The position numbers and the translations under genes are program-made. The notes under the pieces were generated by a model. The model worked only from the letters and a program-made list of their open reading frames with translations, made no database searches and was not told where the DNA came from. This document shows positions 43,601 through 48,613 of a stretch of DNA of 64,000 nt, piece by piece (positions within the stretch are counted from its first letter, which is position 1; each line of letters opens with the position of its first letter). Location of the stretch: positions 36,115,718 through 36,179,717 of the forward strand of contig NW_026622974.1 of the NCBI RefSeq assembly GCF_023065955.2, in the 5' to 3' direction. The DNA is from Ursus arctos. Lineage: Eukaryota > Chordata > Mammalia > Carnivora > Ursidae.

Positions 43601-46600
43601 TGCAGTTTGCTCAAACTCAGGTTCGACATTTAAGGTACCTGATGTTGGAATGGGGGTTTGTTCGTTCGTTCATTCATTCATACATTTATGTATTAAGTAG
43701 GCCCCACACCTAGACACCTCGCATGGAGCCCAATGCAGGCCTTGTACCCACAACCCCAAGATCAAGACCCGAGCCAAGATCAAGAGTCGCTCAACCGACT
43801 GAGCCACCCAGGCGCCCCAGAACAGGGGTCATTTAAATACAGTTAGGCTTTGTCGTATCCTGAACTTCCCCAAAAATAAAACTAAGTGCCAACTACAAGG
43901 TTTTCTTAGGGTAGGGGACCACAGTCAAAAATTGAACTCCAAACTTCTCTCTTACCGCCCAACCCCTATATGTTTTACTTAAACACAACAAACGTGACCC
44001 TATTATTTGGAAAGATCAGAATGATACAGGCTTTGGGGCCTTAAAGAAAATCTTAATAAAGCTTCCTCCCCATGGACATCCTAATTATCAGCTCCTCTTT
44101 TTCCTTTTTGTATATGAGAAGGAAAGCAACGCCCTTGGAGAACTCACCCCAAAACCAGGAAATTGTTATCGACCCACAGGATATTACAGCCAACAACTGG
44201 ACCCTGTGGCATGAGGATAGCCCCCTTGTCTCAGAGCCATTCCTGCCACTGCCCTTTTGGATGAGGCCACTGAAGAAATAATCGTGGGATCCCCTGAACC
44301 ACCCTTGTGCTCCATGCAGTAAAAGCTCCTCTGAATTCCTGCCACACTCAACACCTGTTGGCCAGTCATCTTACTGCCTATGAAATCCTCCTGTTAGCTG
44401 CTCCTCACGTAACTCTTCCTCACTACAATAACCTTGACCCTGCTATTCTCCTCTCTTTCAGCCCTCTGATAAACCCCTCATCACTGCTTGATGCCGACAG
44501 ATCACCTTTTGACTGTCCATGACAATTTACAGATAACTCTAACCAATGCAGATCTGTCATAGTTTACTGATGGGTCTTACTTAAAGGACAAAAACGGTAC
44601 TGTCTTGTGCATGCTATTGCAAGCTCCTTTTGCAATCATGCAGGCAGCACCTTCACCTTTGGCTACTTCGACCCAACAGGCTGAATTATATGCTCATGCT
44701 CTGGCTTGTGGCTTTGCCAAGGGTAAAACTGCAAAGACCTATACTGACAGTCAGTATGCCCTTGGGCAGCTCATGACTTCGGGATGTTATCGAAACAGCA
44801 AGGTTTCCTTACTTCTTATGGGAATAAAATTACAGAGGGCTCTTATATCCAAAATTTATTAGATGTCAAACTTTTGCCAACTGCCCTGGCTATCATTAAA
44901 ACCTCTGTGCATTCCACACTTGACTCCCTGGAGGCCAAAGGAAACTACCTTGTTGATGTTTCCACTAAAAACGCTGCTCTCAAAGGAACCAAAAACCTAA
45001 CCTCTGTCATGGTCCAAAGGGATGTTGCCTCAAATGATAATCTAGAAAAATTGACAAGAGACGTCCAACAATTGGCCCCAGAGAGGGAAAAACAATATTG
45101 GAAATCTACTAATTGTTGGTTTGATAAAAAGAACTCTAGCTTGAGCCGAATAACAATCCAGTCCTGCCAGAGACTTGAAAACGTCATTACTAACCACTGC
45201 ACATGCATTAACTAGTGCTCTACCGATAAGATGATAGCCTTTATGAATCAATTCTGGTACAGAAATATTAATAAGCCCACAAAGGTGCCTACTTTGCTTG
45301 CCCCATCTGTCCAAAATACAATCCGGGAAACCCATCCACACCACCCCCTGGTATTTTAAATGGACCATTTAAATGGACCATTCAAAGTTTGGGAAGTGGA
45401 TTTCACTCAGCTCCCGCTGTCTCATGGATATAATATGTTTTGGTCATGGTTTGTTTTCTCACTGATCTAAAGCTTTCCCTTGCAGACAGGGTATGGCCTT
45501 TTCTGTAGCTAAAATCCTCTTAGCAAAGATTATTCCTACCTGAGGAAGCCCTCTCAAGCTTCACAGTGATCAGGAAACAGTCAAGTTCATCAGTAAAGTC
45601 TACGCTGTTTGGCCGGTTCTCCAGCACTCTCACTGTGCTTACCATCTTCAGTCCTCAGGGCGAGTCGCACGAACAGCACCATTAAGACTCAATTGGTAAA
45701 ATTTGTGGAGACCCTCCAAGTAACCTGGCCAAAAGCACTGCAGTTGGGTCCTGCTAATATATGTACTGCCGAAGCAAGCACACGATTGGGTCCTTCTAAA
45801 TCTGAGATCCACCCCCTTTGTAACTCATTAACTCTCACGCCCTTTGAGACAGTCGCAGGGCGCCTGATGCACCTGGTTCCTGCCTCATCTGATCCACAGC
45901 TGATAAAAGGAGATCTACTCCGATATTGTAAAGGACCCACTGCTTTTGTTGAGAATAACCATACTTTAGTAGAACTATCTTCATGGCACACTCCCGGGAG
46001 AAAAAGGGTGTAAGCATCACATCTTGCAACCCAGAGATTTTGTCTACTGCAAAAGATACCTCAAAAAGTTCTCTCTTCAGTCTTGTTGGAAGGGCCCTAC
46101 CAGGTACCGTTTACCAACTCTTGTGCCACCAAATTTCAAGAAACAAACTCCTGGATTCACACGTCACATCTAAAGAAAGCACTAAACGCAGGCTGGACCT
46201 GCACACCACCTGGTGACCTGAAAGTGGTTTCCAGAAATTAAAGCAGACATCTGATAAAGACCACTTTCCCAAAATAACTGGACCAGGCTCATTTTTTCTC
46301 TCTTCCATGGACAGATAATGCTCTTACCTGCATTTCCCAACTGCTGCAAAAGGGGGGAACCTCTCTGATTGTGGGATTTGTCACCAGAAACCTCAATCTG
46401 TCCAGAGCAACAGTGATCCCTCAGACCACCCTACAAGTAATTTTGCTGGAAGTCAATTGCCACTGCATGCCTAAACTGTTGCCCAGGTCTGTTTTACGAA
46501 GTTAGAATATTAAATCCACACATACTTGTTCCCTGCCTCAATTCAACCCAACTCTAGGTGGGAGAAATGAGCTCTCTTGAATACATATGAAAACACACGG

Positions 46601-48552
46601 TAGAACAGCCAATGTAAGTTGGACAATTTGTAAGCTGGCTGTCATACCCATATACCTAGGAAAACTTCCAGCATGCGGTAACATGGTATTTGAGTCTTGG
46701 CTGAATAATGCTAATGCCTCTATACCGACAAATGGGTCCATAAATGCTAATACTTTTGAGGGAGCCCTATGTGTAGCTCCTGGCTACTCTTCTGTACGTG
46801 GAGGTTTTGGTAATGGCCCCTATGCTTGGGCAATTCATTGCCTTGACAGCTGAAGGATAAAAGGACAATGTGCTTTTGCTGTATTCACTGTTCTATTTTT
46901 GCTTCATAACAAACTAGCAGCTTCCTACCGGTCTACGTCACTAAACCTTCATGACCATCTTAAATGAGAACTTCCAGGAGGCATACACAACTCCAGGTTT
47001 GCCTCCACAGAGACAGCCTTTCTCCCTTCAGAGTAAGTACTACTAGACACAGTTAGAAGTTTTTCCCTAGGGGCGCCTGGGTGGCACAGCGGTTAAGCAT
47101 CTGCCTTCGGCTCAGGGCGTGATCCCGGCGTTCCGGGATCGAGCCCCACATCAGGCTCCTCCACTATGAGCCTGCTTCTTCCTCTCCCACTCCCCCTGCT
47201 AGTGTTCCCTCTCTCGCTGGCTGTCTCTCTCTGTCAAATAAATAAATAAAATCTTAAAAAAAAAAAAAAAAGAAGTTTTTCCCTAAACTTAAGAGAGCTG
47301 GTCAATTCTATAGCCAAAGCAATAGCAGCCCAACAATGATTATTCGACTCACTGGCTAAAGTAGTTTTGGAGAATCACATAGCTCTGCATTACTAACCTG
47401 TTGAGCAGGGAGGCATCTGTGTGACAGCAGACACCACTTACTGCACATGGATAAACTCCTCTGGAAAAGTAGAAACTCAACTGCACAAAAGTAGGGGACA
47501 AGCACATTGACTACAACAAATTTTACGTGACTCTCAGTTTTTTTTTTCAGTTGGCTTTTTTCAGGCCTAGGGTCATGGTTCAGAATCATCATACAATTCG
47601 GAATTGTCATGCTGCTTTTAGTTATGTTTTGTATAATAATTTTTAAGTTTTGCACCTGTCGCTTATCAAACTTTTATAGAAACCATGTACTCAATAAGGT
47701 GATGCTAACTCAACACTTCAGGATGATCTCCAACACGCAGGACCTCAACAAGATACAGACTTTGGAAGGGAAATGCCTGAGAGTTTTCCTTCCTGTGCTT
47801 CCTTGTTACTTAAATATGTTCCAAAATGGGTTCTAACTGCTATACACTTTCTCTCTGACGTGGGACCTGAAACCCAGGAAAGGTCCTTCCTGCGGAGACG
47901 CAGATGACCCAACTCTTGGTCAGCAGTGCTTCTGAGGAACGATTTGGGTGAAAAGGGAAAAACGTGAAACTAAATAAAGGAAACCACATTTAAAATACAA
48001 AGAGGAAGCCAGAAGGGGGAGCTCTCATGCCCTATCAACTCATCATCAATTACAGAACAAACCCAACAGTAAGAAGTGGGACCTACCTTGCATTTTCCAG
48101 CAGGGGGAAGAATGAATTTCTCCAAGCGGAGCAACTAGCTCAGCCAATAAGAAAATACAACTCTGCCAATGAGAAATTGTGACCACCCTGAACTCTCTTT
48201 CCTACTATGGACTTTCATTCAAAGAAGCCCCTTCCAACTTTTCTCCTCATTTTCTCTATAAAGTAATGGTTCCTCTCCTTTGGTCTCAGGACTTGCCTAT
48301 GGTTTTGCCATAGCCTGCATGTACCGAATCACAGTTCCTTGTCATTCCCAAATAAACCCATTTTGCTGGTAATAACTGGCTGCTTTATTTTCAAGGTTGC
48401 CAAACTGATTGCATATTAGAAGTGAAACAGGGAATTGAAAGATGAATTTCCCGTGACAAAAATTTACTATGTAGCTTTTAAAAAGATAAACTTACCTCTT
48501 TCATGAACTGTTCAAACTCTTCATCCAGCTCTTCTTTGGAATAGTGAGCCAT
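4386..48552 (-). CDS. CEP162: CEP162, centrosomal protein of 162 kDa (N-terminal 12 coding exons; gene runs off the left edge)
   Basis: CEP162 binds microtubules, sits at the distal end of centrioles and on axonemes, and helps recruit transition-zone components during ciliogenesis (known of the family). I recognise the gene from exon peptides that match the mammalian protein, for example [33 protein letters not shown] and DAVPWW. Twelve coding exons, each with AG/GT borders, join in one open frame: 57+115+147+184+68+119+31+114+192+82+283+262 = 1654 bases, or 551 codons plus one base. The human protein is about 1,400 residues, so this is the acidic, Ser/Asp/Glu-rich N-terminal part; the long coiled-coil part lies beyond position 1. 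I found no further exon between 1 and 4385. No stop, frameshift or missing splice site is seen, so the gene looks functional. Exon numbers below count the noncoding first exon as exon 1 and are local to this window. Confidence 0.95.
5519..5801 (-). CDS. CEP162: CEP162 exon 12
   Basis: 283 bases, residues ~370-464, beginning [20 protein letters not shown] and ending with PQDDKINK in phase 0. The acceptor is TTTTATAG and the donor is GTAAGT. This is the most divergent exon compared with human: the outline is kept (RKETEF, PLKMN, EEH.DKMYL.ILRKK) with many substitutions between. It is consistent with a loosely constrained disordered region. Confidence 0.93.
5830..8950. other. CEP162 intron between exons 12 and 11, mostly unassigned
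   Basis: AT-rich sequence, with a low-complexity TA-rich patch at about 5860-5960. Stretches at 6715-7000 and 7540-8030 look like old interspersed repeats of LTR or DNA-transposon type that I cannot name. Short open frames here lack any protein similarity I recognise. Confidence 0.4.
8960..9350 (+). repeat. MIR SINE, split by a SINEC
   Basis: Both sides of the inserted SINEC carry MIR core-like text: 'atgatcttgagcaatttc' before it and 'taagcctcagttttcttatc' with 'ctatgaaatggagatgata' after it, continuing to the 3' part near 9310. Confidence 0.7.
9017..9186 (-). mobile_element. SINEC inserted in a MIR
   Basis: Reverse-complement head '...accaactgagccacccaggtgtccc' at the right end and a GA-rich body on the left. 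Ragged flanking repeats (ATTTCTTTCACTTCTT / ATTTAACTTCTT) fit an old target duplication. Confidence 0.9.
10047..10128 (-). CDS. CEP162: CEP162 exon 11
   Basis: 82 bases, residues ~343-369: [20 protein letters not shown] then FDLQPV. The acceptor is CTTCTTAG and the donor is GTAGGAGG. The segment is hydrophobic relative to its neighbours and nearly identical to the human peptide, which suggests a short conserved binding motif (inference). Confidence 0.93.
10715..10906 (-). CDS. CEP162: CEP162 exon 10
   Basis: 192 bases, residues ~279-342. It encodes [20 protein letters not shown], then [15 protein letters not shown] and a Ser/Glu-rich end [11 protein letters not shown]. The acceptor is TTCCAGCAG and the donor is GTAAAAG. 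The [13 protein letters not shown] core is one of the best-conserved parts of the N-terminus. Length is a multiple of three. Confidence 0.94.
11150..12060 (+). repeat. L2 LINE relic (ORF2)
   Basis: C/T-rich plus-strand text resembling the L2 reverse transcriptase and following part: 'gattgtgacacccaaatcta', 'tcccaaactgaattaatta' and 'catccaaaatggaaaac' occur in the L2 order. Strongly decayed. Confidence 0.55.
12187..12682 (+). mobile_element. LINE-1 3' end (5'-truncated, young carnivore type)
   Basis: Ends with the carnivore L1 3'UTR ('gtattaaggagggcacgtat', 'gggtgttatacgcaactaat') and a long A-rich tail. Perfect 13-base target duplication ATAAAATAGTAGA at 12174-12186 and 12683-12695. Sense on plus, so antisense to CEP162. 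Confidence 0.88.
13330..13500 (-). repeat. MIR SINE fragment
   Basis: 'ttttaaagatgaggaaacag', 'cacagctggtaactggcaaa' and the following text are the reverse complement of the MIR core. Confidence 0.65.
13881..13918. repeat. (TA)10 microsatellite followed by (GAATAT)n
   Basis: Ten TA units and then three units of GAATAT-like repeat. Confidence 0.9.
14160..14410 (+). repeat. Old LINE-1 3' end
   Basis: 'cagttacatgggtgtgttca' and 'gaaaattcatcaggttgca' followed by 'atactttaataaaaaag' are typical of an L1M 3'UTR and tail. Confidence 0.65.
14922..15023 (+). repeat. Short direct repeat, about 60-base period
   Basis: 'tctcctacacagagggaaca' followed by 'atggaaaaacaaatctca' (from 14922) recurs as 'cctcctacaccagggaacaa' and 'tggaaaagcagactgaaatc' (from 14982). 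A third partial 'ttctcctacatgttcc' follows. No element family recognised. Confidence 0.6.
15248..15378 (+). mobile_element. SINEC, short tail
   Basis: Head GGGGCGCCTGGGTGGCTCAG and body up to a CT-rich part; the 3' end is worn. It lies only about 110 bases left of CEP162 exon 9. Confidence 0.85.
15489..15602 (-). CDS. CEP162: CEP162 exon 9
   Basis: 114 bases, residues ~241-278, giving [19 protein letters not shown] then a more divergent stretch ending [11 protein letters not shown]. The acceptor is GTTCTAG and the donor is GTAAAGG. Length is a multiple of three with matching phases, so skipping would be in frame. Confidence 0.92.
15850..17583 (-). repeat. Old LINE-1 (3'UTR and end of ORF2), antisense, left part
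   Basis: Reverse complement of an L1M-type 3' end and ORF2 C-terminus; the minus-strand frame near 17163-17357 carries an ORF2-like run ([14 protein letters not shown], then [13 protein letters not shown]). The element is interrupted by an LTR-like insert at about 16250-16660 and by Tigger1 at 17584; it resumes at 19184. Same strand as CEP162. Confidence 0.75.
16250..16660 (+). mobile_element. Probable solo LTR inserted in LINE-1
   Basis: The LINE-1 text breaks at 'gagatcatgcat' and resumes at 'catctggcttatttcact'. The ~410-base insert has a TG start, higher GC, an AATAAG polyadenylation-like signal at about 16576 and no poly-A tail, as an LTR would. Family not identified; it could be another non-autonomous element. 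Confidence 0.45.
17584..19183 (-). mobile_element. Tigger1 DNA transposon (pogo/Tc1-mariner), internally deleted
   Basis: The right end reads 'aaaacaaggtatgcctg' and the left end 'gcataactcagagatactgc', the worn inverted termini of Tigger1. Between them is the known Tigger1 sequence order with a large internal deletion. The element sits inside an antisense LINE-1 and gives relative dating: LINE-1 first, Tigger1 second. It cannot move: the transposase is broken. Confidence 0.85.
18206..18763 (-). pseudogene. Tigger transposase relic
   Basis: The minus strand starts [20 protein letters not shown], the N-terminal helix-turn-helix region of pogo-type transposases that bind the termini. It then jumps to a late part with ILQPMDQ, a signature near the DDE catalytic region, so most of the catalytic domain is deleted. 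A stop/frameshift separates this from a C-terminal stretch ([19 protein letters not shown]) at 18206-18421. Confidence 0.85.
19184..19640 (-). repeat. Old LINE-1, antisense, right part of the copy split by Tigger1
   Basis: The text continues directly the LINE-1 reverse-complement order left off at 17583 ('tagactctctattctagtct', 'gccaataccgtactgttctg'). Confidence 0.7.
19650..21650 (-). repeat. Second old LINE-1 fragment, antisense (3'UTR and ORF2)
   Basis: Starts again with an L1 3' end in reverse ('ctttactgaggtgtaacgg') and passes through ORF2 in reverse. The minus-strand frame at 20406-20651 reads like the ORF2 C-terminus ([20 protein letters not shown]-type end). It repeats the same LINE-1 interval as the copy to the left, so these are two separate insertions. 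Confidence 0.75.
21815..21845 (-). CDS. CEP162: CEP162 exon 8 (31-base microexon)
   Basis: 31 bases encoding [10 protein letters not shown], residues 231-240, entering in phase 0 after TTTAG and leaving after codon base 1 at GTAAAT. The ten residues are the same as those I recall for the human protein, so the exon is real despite its size. Its length is not a multiple of three, so skipping it would shift the frame of everything downstream. Confidence 0.88.
21850..23365. other. CEP162 intron 7, nothing recognised
   Basis: AT-rich intronic sequence without SINE, LINE or LTR signatures that I can name. Confidence 0.4.
23366..23484 (-). CDS. CEP162: CEP162 exon 7
   Basis: 119 bases, residues ~191-230, beginning [20 protein letters not shown] and ending in phase 0 with VPKQ. 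The acceptor is TTCTTCAG and the donor is GTATA, a slightly weak site. The translation reads straight past the donor into intron sequence for about 46 more codons, so read-through would not be caught early by a stop. Confidence 0.92.
23490..25040. other. CEP162 intron 6, left part, nothing recognised
   Basis: AT-rich, with T runs near 23630-23660 and 23935-23960. No gene or named repeat seen. Confidence 0.4.
25045..25290 (+). repeat. MIR SINE, nearly full length
   Basis: 'agtatagcatagtgctgaag', 'aaagtggggatgataatag' and 'gaacagtggcttgtatataa' follow the MIR consensus order from head to 3' end. Confidence 0.85.
25796..26000 (-). mobile_element. Young SINEC with perfect 18-base target duplication
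   Basis: TCAAGGTACTATTTCTCT occurs at 25778-25795 and 26001-26018. The element is full length, with T-run tail and (CT/GA)-rich part, and close to the young subfamily seen elsewhere in the window. Confidence 0.96.
26861..27061 (+). mobile_element. Young SINEC with perfect 18-base target duplication
   Basis: AAGAAAATAACAAAATCC at 26843-26860 and 27062-27079. Intact head 'ggggcgcctgggtggcacag' and A tail. It was inserted into an older LINE-like stretch. Confidence 0.96.
27100..27840 (+). repeat. Old LINE-1-like sequence with 3' end
   Basis: The part from about 27600 ('tactggtgatagatgttaac', 'cattatgttgtacacctg', 'tatatcagttatacttta') is an L1 3' end. The left part is A-rich and probably from the same or a related old LINE. 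Confidence 0.6.
28471..28610 (+). mobile_element. LINE-1 3' end, severely 5'-truncated
   Basis: About 140 bases of the carnivore L1 3'UTR ('agtaaggagggcacatactg') and an A-rich tail. Flanking AATATCAAAG / AAAAATCAAAG is the likely target duplication. It lies ~300 bases left of CEP162 exon 6. Confidence 0.85.
28909..28976 (-). CDS. CEP162: CEP162 exon 6
   Basis: 68 bases after a strong poly-T acceptor ending TTTCAG, with donor GTAATT. It encodes [17 protein letters not shown] and HEELA, residues ~168-190, and is highly charged. The first base completes the Ser codon split with exon 5. The family shows the same small exon content (the human peptide around [17 protein letters not shown]). Confidence 0.92.
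29700..30405 (+). mobile_element. Probable solo LTR, split by a SINEC
   Basis: The interval is GC- and CpG-richer than its surroundings, with a TATA-like 'actataaaagc' near 29963 and an AATAAA at about 30132, ordered as U3-R-U5. A SINEC at 30165-30358 breaks it. No poly-A tail, no coding match. Edges are uncertain and the family is not identified. Confidence 0.5.
30165..30358 (-). mobile_element. SINEC
   Basis: Reverse-oriented SINEC with target duplication GACCCAGGAATCTT (to 30164) and GACCCTGGAATCTT (from about 30360), one mismatch. A short deletion removes ~10 bases in the middle compared with the other young copies. Confidence 0.94.
31158..31341 (-). CDS. CEP162: CEP162 exon 5
   Basis: 184 bases, residues ~107-167. 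Peptides such as [20 protein letters not shown] and [15 protein letters not shown] match the mammalian protein closely. The acceptor is CATTTAG and the donor is GTAATG; it ends after codon base 2. Only 346 bases of intron separate it from exon 4. Confidence 0.93.
31688..31834 (-). CDS. CEP162: CEP162 exon 4
   Basis: 147 bases between a CCTAG acceptor and a GTAAGAA donor, residues ~58-106. The translation begins [17 protein letters not shown] and ends [15 protein letters not shown]. It is acidic and serine-rich with no recognised domain, as expected for this disordered N-terminal region. Entry and exit phases (1 and 1) match the flanking exons. Confidence 0.93.
32150..32395 (-). repeat. GC-rich island in intron, probable L2 fragment
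   Basis: G-rich purine sequence with repeated 'gagggtgca' / 'gtgagggtg' units. It resembles the reverse complement of the L2 coding part, but the match is loose. Confidence 0.35.
32589..32953 (+). mobile_element. LINE-1 3' end
   Basis: Starts in the end of ORF2/3'UTR ('ggcattatgctaagtgaaat') and ends in the carnivore 3' end with an A tail. Imperfect duplication AAGAAGTCACAAATTCTGA / AAGAAGTTACAAGTTCTGA flanks it, indicating an intermediate age. Confidence 0.85.
33752..34126 (-). mobile_element. LINE-1 3' end, reverse
   Basis: A T-run tail at the left, then the reverse complement of the carnivore L1 3'UTR including a C-run at 33946-33961. Target duplication GCACATTCT at 33743-33751 and 34127-34135. 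It is in the same orientation as CEP162. Confidence 0.88.
34157..34360 (-). mobile_element. Young SINEC next to a LINE-1
   Basis: Full-length reverse SINEC with a perfect 16-base duplication TGATTCATTACTTTCT at 34141-34156 and 34361-34376. Confidence 0.95.
34620..35040 (-). repeat. L2 LINE fragment
   Basis: 'catttattatttattcactg' followed by text such as 'gatgatgcagagcgttagc' and 'gaatttgggcttaatttc' fits the reverse complement of the L2 3' half. Confidence 0.5.
35719..35833 (-). CDS. CEP162: CEP162 exon 3
   Basis: 115 bases, entered in phase 0 after AG and left after codon base 1 at a GTAAAT donor. It encodes residues ~20-57, starting [15 protein letters not shown] and containing the conserved [15 protein letters not shown] segment. 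It is separated from exon 2 by a 12.7-kb intron that holds the class I provirus and many other repeats, which makes that intron by far the largest in the window. Confidence 0.93.
36310..37160 (+). repeat. L2 LINE relic (ORF2)
   Basis: C/T-rich plus-strand text with decayed L2 reverse-transcriptase-like frames (around 36912-37200). No intact coding capacity. Confidence 0.45.
37200..37400 (-). repeat. MIR/L2-type fragment
   Basis: 'gctcagagaggttaagcaac' and 'tgccccacatgctactgtc' are the reverse complement of the MIR core. Confidence 0.55.
37725..37965 (+). repeat. MIR SINE
   Basis: 'ggggccagacggacctgaat', 'cagtttattcatctgttaaa' and 'aatacatagtaggtattctc' follow the MIR order. Confidence 0.75.
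38000..38660 (+). repeat. Old LINE-1 3' end
   Basis: Typical L1M text: 'agccggtgggaatgtaaaat', 'gcagcattatttataatgcc', 'gaaccctgtttcaacctat' and the 3'UTR end 'cactgaattgtaccc'. Confidence 0.8.
38661..38798 (-). mobile_element. SINEC, partial
   Basis: Reverse SINEC inserted in the tail of the LINE-1 above; 'cttaaccgactgagccaccc' marks the head and the 5' end is worn. Confidence 0.8.
39455..40172 (-). repeat. L2 LINE fragment, long
   Basis: Starts 'tttattcattcagcaagtat', the reverse of the L2 3' terminus, and continues through 'tgatgggaagccaatagagt' and 'gtaactgttatagtagccca', in L2 reverse order. The class I provirus has inserted at its right end (40172/40173). Confidence 0.65.
40173..40787 (+). 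repeat. 5' LTR of the class I provirus (contains a LINE-1 insert)
   Basis: Begins TGAAACTGAATACAGG and ends near TTGACATCA. It holds a TATA-like CTATAAAATAA at about 40648 and a polyadenylation signal AATAAA at 40741. Without the LINE-1 insert (40214-40389) and its duplicated site it is about 425 bases, like the 3' copy. Confidence 0.88.
40214..40389 (+). mobile_element. Young LINE-1 3' end inserted in the 5' LTR
   Basis: Carnivore L1 3'UTR and A-rich tail between a perfect 14-base duplication AAAATACAATTGGG (40200-40213 and 40390-40403). It is younger than the provirus. Confidence 0.93.
40790..40808 (+). other. Primer-binding site, tRNA-Leu-like
   Basis: TGGTGATCAGAAGTGGGAT, three bases right of the inferred LTR end, matches the complement of the tRNA-Leu 3' end (TGGTGTCAGAAGTGGGAT) apart from one extra A. 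Leu primers are known from several ERV lineages. Confidence 0.6.
41280..42420 (+). pseudogene. gag relic of the class I provirus
   Basis: Frame pieces with capsid-type features of ERV1 gag: a PWTKAEL segment at about 41680-41810 and an [10 protein letters not shown] segment at about 42045-42090, then a worn single zinc knuckle (Cys-His-Cys spacing with one Cys lost) at about 42360-42412. The pieces lie in different frames with stops between. Confidence 0.85.
42430..42965 (+). pseudogene. pro relic (aspartic protease region) of the class I provirus
   Basis: The stretch at about 42750-42850 corresponds to the end of the protease and the start of RT (frame with [10 protein letters not shown]). 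The catalytic Asp-Thr/Ser-Gly triad is not clearly readable. Two frames overlap with stops. Confidence 0.65.
43040..44860 (+). pseudogene. pol relic: reverse transcriptase and RNase H
   Basis: RT text begins at about 43065; the catalytic YVDD is still readable at 43498-43509. A SINEC (43659-43818) cuts the gene just after that. The RNase H part is at about 44540-44790, with the TDGS and TDSQYA motifs visible. In-frame stops and frame changes occur throughout, so it is inactive. Confidence 0.88.
43659..43818 (-). mobile_element. SINEC inserted in pol of the provirus
   Basis: Reverse SINEC with head '...gactgagccacccaggcgccc' and an unusual tail of (TTCG)n then (TTCA)n. Imperfect duplication GGAATGGGGGT / AGAACAGGGGT flanks it. 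Confidence 0.85.
44870..46110 (+). pseudogene. pol relic: integrase
   Basis: Decayed HHCC region around 45200-45330, then the catalytic core starting near 45395 (VWEVDFTQ) and a C-terminal frame from about 45680 to 46013 resembling the end of ERV1 integrase. Frames shift several times. Confidence 0.8.
46230..47590 (+). pseudogene. env relic (SU and TM) of the class I provirus
   Basis: SU-like frame at 46587-46853 and a TM part around 47290-47580 that includes the Cys-rich loop characteristic of gamma-type TM (about 47400-47460). A SINEC splits TM at 47069-47270, and stops are present on both sides. No open env is possible. Confidence 0.8.
47069..47270 (+). mobile_element. Young SINEC inserted in env of the provirus
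   Basis: Full-length SINEC with a perfect 14-base duplication AGAAGTTTTTCCCT at 47055-47068 and 47271-47284. Nearly the same sequence as the copy at 26861. Confidence 0.95.
47948..47963 (+). other. Polypurine tract of the provirus
   Basis: GTGAAAAGGGAAAAAC is directly upstream of the 3' LTR start (TGAAAC at 47965), the expected place for plus-strand priming. Confidence 0.6.
47965..48413 (+). repeat. 3' LTR of the class I provirus
   Basis: Matches the 5' LTR in order: GGGGGAGCTCTCATGCCC-like part, CTATAAAGTAATGG TATA-like box near 48254, AATAAA at 48351. It ends about 80 bases before the exon 2 donor of CEP162 (48496), so the exon borders a provirus LTR. Confidence 0.88.
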
Positions 48553-48611
48553 AATCAAGAATTTTCACTTCCCAAAGTAAACATTCCAAAGTATTTACAG
48601 CATTGGGAACA
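48496..48611 (-). CDS. CEP162: CEP162 exon 2: start codon exon (coding part 48496-48552)
   Basis: The ATG reads from 48552 to 48550 and encodes [19 protein letters not shown], 19 codons ending in phase 0, followed by a GTAAG donor (48491-48495). The start has A at -3 and G at +4, a strong Kozak context, and the peptide matches the known CEP162 N-terminus. The acceptor is inferred at 48612-48613, where a pyrimidine-rich tract ending TTATTTAG precedes the exon on the minus strand. That leaves 59 bases of 5'UTR in this exon, including two short upstream ORFs. The donor is certain from the frame; the acceptor is inferred. Confidence 0.92.
48555..48603 (-). promoter_or_regulatory. Two upstream ORFs in the CEP162 leader
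   Basis: Just 5' of the main start on the minus strand are ATG CTG TAA (48603-48595, a two-codon uORF) and a nine-codon uORF (48584-48555) whose TGA is two bases before the main ATG (TGATTATGG). Both would be in the mRNA if the acceptor at 48612-48613 is used. Such uORFs commonly lower translation of the main frame; the effect here is inferred. Confidence 0.6.
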
Positions 48612-48613
48612 CT

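Larger units (their letters stand above)
40173..48413 (+). mobile_element. Class I (gamma-type, ERV1) endogenous retrovirus, full-length but broken
   Basis: LTR - primer-binding site - gag - pro - pol - env - polypurine tract - LTR, in the order and spacing of a simple gamma-type retrovirus, about 8.2 kb including later insertions. The gag and pol pieces resemble the HERV-H/HERV-F side of ERV1. All genes carry stops and frameshifts, so it cannot make virus proteins. It lies antisense in the 12.7-kb CEP162 intron 2. Three later elements interrupt it: a LINE-1 in the 5' LTR and SINECs in pol and env. The two LTR copies differ at many positions, which fits an old insertion. Confidence 0.92.

Noticed and set aside
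46587..46853. 88-codon open env piece that could be a retained (domesticated) envelope gene
   Set aside because: It is short, with stops on both sides and a SINEC breaking the downstream TM part, so there is no case for a domesticated env.
4386..48552. Pseudogene status for CEP162
   Set aside because: All 12 coding exons keep frame, splice sites and start codon.
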